Translations under genes and position numbers: made by a program
Notes under the pieces: generated by a model
The model's input: only the letters and a program-made list of their open reading frames with translations
Database searches by the model: none
What the model was told of the DNA's origin: nothing
Assembly (NCBI GenBank): GCA_018806915.1
Contig: JAGKQI010000095.1
Span: forward strand, 806,001 to 870,000
Origin: Phytophthora colocasiae
Lineage: Eukaryota > Oomycota > Peronosporomycetes > Peronosporales > Peronosporaceae
Direction of reading: 5' to 3'
Length of the DNA stretch: 64,000 nucleotides
In this document: positions 63,146 to 64,000 of the stretch, one piece after another
Position numbering within the stretch: position 1 is the first letter of the stretch
Layout: each line of letters begins with the position of its first letter

Positions 63146-64000
63146 CAGAGTTTCCATGCGTGATACCAGAAATCCATGAGTGTTTTTAGGGTGCGGAGCA
63201 CGTATGCTACAACGCACGAAGTCCAGTTGGGATATGCGCGGGGTGCGCTACGTCCGGTGCGCGATACTTGGTATCTTGTGGGTAAAATTGTATTCCTTGA
63301 ACCATCATCGTCACACAGGACGGCAACGGGATGAGGTCTCTCAGAGATACGTTCTTCTGAGAGACTTTCTGCCAACCTTTAGGCACTCATCGTCGGGGAA
63401 AGTCCGGCGATCAGACTGAGTGTTGTTGTCTCTCGGAGTTTGTGCACTTTTCCGAGGAACACTTCTGATCTCTTGGGCCCCTTTGCAGTACAGGTGAAGG
63501 TTAATATATATAGCACTTTTCTTCCACAGATCCATCATTGTCGCACGGGACATAACCTCGTCCCACATCTCCCTTTCTCCCACAATCCAGTGTATATCCA
63601 ATCACATCACAGCGTAACGTCCATATCCACTCGAAAAATCGTAATTAGCAACGTGTCAACCGCCCCTCCTGGTCATAATTCGTCAGTGCGGAACTTTCTC
63701 CAAACTGAGCATCATGGCCAGGCCAGTACGTCAGAGGTCCCGTGAACATAGTGTAGCTGTGACGCTCTCAAAACTTCCGGGATTTCAGAGTCTCTGGTGT
63801 CCTGTCGCTCAGTCTGATTCCATCAGACTCAGAAATAGCCAACTGTCGTATCCAATAAACGGTCACATTCCGATTTCCTTTCTGACACACACCTCAGAAG
63901 AAGATCCAGCAACCATGGGTTCTCCATCGGCTTCTACTATTGGCGACGCCTCGGGCACTGAACCCGCTTCGGCATCCGTAGCATCATCATAATCCATTCG
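63146..64000. other. Right end of window, no supported gene
   Basis: Contains a 92-codon plus ORF (63714-63992) ending in a Ser/Ala/Thr-rich tail after an internal ATG with a good context (63914). It could be the start of a further retroelement gag or a chance ORF; nothing identifies it. Confidence 0.4.

Noticed and set aside
63714..63992. 92-codon ORF near the right edge as a gene
   Set aside because: No family resemblance; low-complexity end; open frame of this length is expected by chance in the region.

Overview
The window looks like a piece of an oomycete genome, most probably Phytophthora or a close relative. Four things point there: Crinkler (CRN) effector genes with LFLAK-type and HVLV motifs; an Inr plus FPR core promoter of the oomycete type in front of a small secreted protein; short introns of 50-70 nt; and a transposon set (chromodomain Ty3/Gypsy with two RNase H domains, piggyBac, MULE, pogo-like) familiar from that group. 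No rRNA, tRNA or CRISPR array was seen.

Layout. Positions 1-9754 hold a head-to-tail array of about 13 copies of a ~759-bp unit. It is followed by a truncated SANT/Myb-like gene (minus strand) and a decayed CRN gene (plus strand, 10709-13208). The same three blocks return in inverted order and orientation at 43069-59806: CRN (minus), SANT-like gene (plus), and about 17 copies of the unit. The window is therefore a very large inverted repeat (arms joined at about 13335 and 43069) around a 29.7-kb centre. The right arm runs into a truncated Gypsy-like element (59807-61900), then a 2-kb stretch with little recognisable content apart from a 15-bp degenerate minisatellite.

The centre contains a broken viral-type SF3 helicase relic, a second CRN gene with nuclease-like and kinase-like C-terminal domains (14076-15841), a minus-strand NTPase-like relic, a TIP30/HTATIP2-like oxidoreductase relic, and a pogo/Tc5-like transposase gene. 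That transposase gene is split by a 16.1-kb chromodomain Ty3/Gypsy element (19232-35333, minus strand, two LTRs, PBS, PPT, TSD AAAC). A 2.0-kb piggyBac-like element (31329-33342, TTAA target) sits in the Gypsy gag gene. Then come a small secreted cysteine-rich protein gene, a copper amine oxidase gene split by a MULE transposon (36947-39183, 9-bp TSD), and a multi-exon HPPK-DHPS folate-synthesis gene with a 27-bp perfect hairpin over a predicted splice donor.

The most unusual element is the 759-bp unit. It is tiled with short perfect inverted repeats (20 with stems of at least 5 bp in one unit). Differences between copies fall often in the loops, and two are paired changes that keep a stem intact. 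This looks like conserved secondary structure or hairpin-templated mutation in a satellite with no credible protein. A second unusual element is the Gypsy retrotransposon, which combines two RNase H domains, an antisense multi-ORF cassette before its 3' LTR, and a strong excess of GATC. Many genes carry one-base indels, several in homopolymers, so some breaks may be long-read sequencing errors rather than true mutations.
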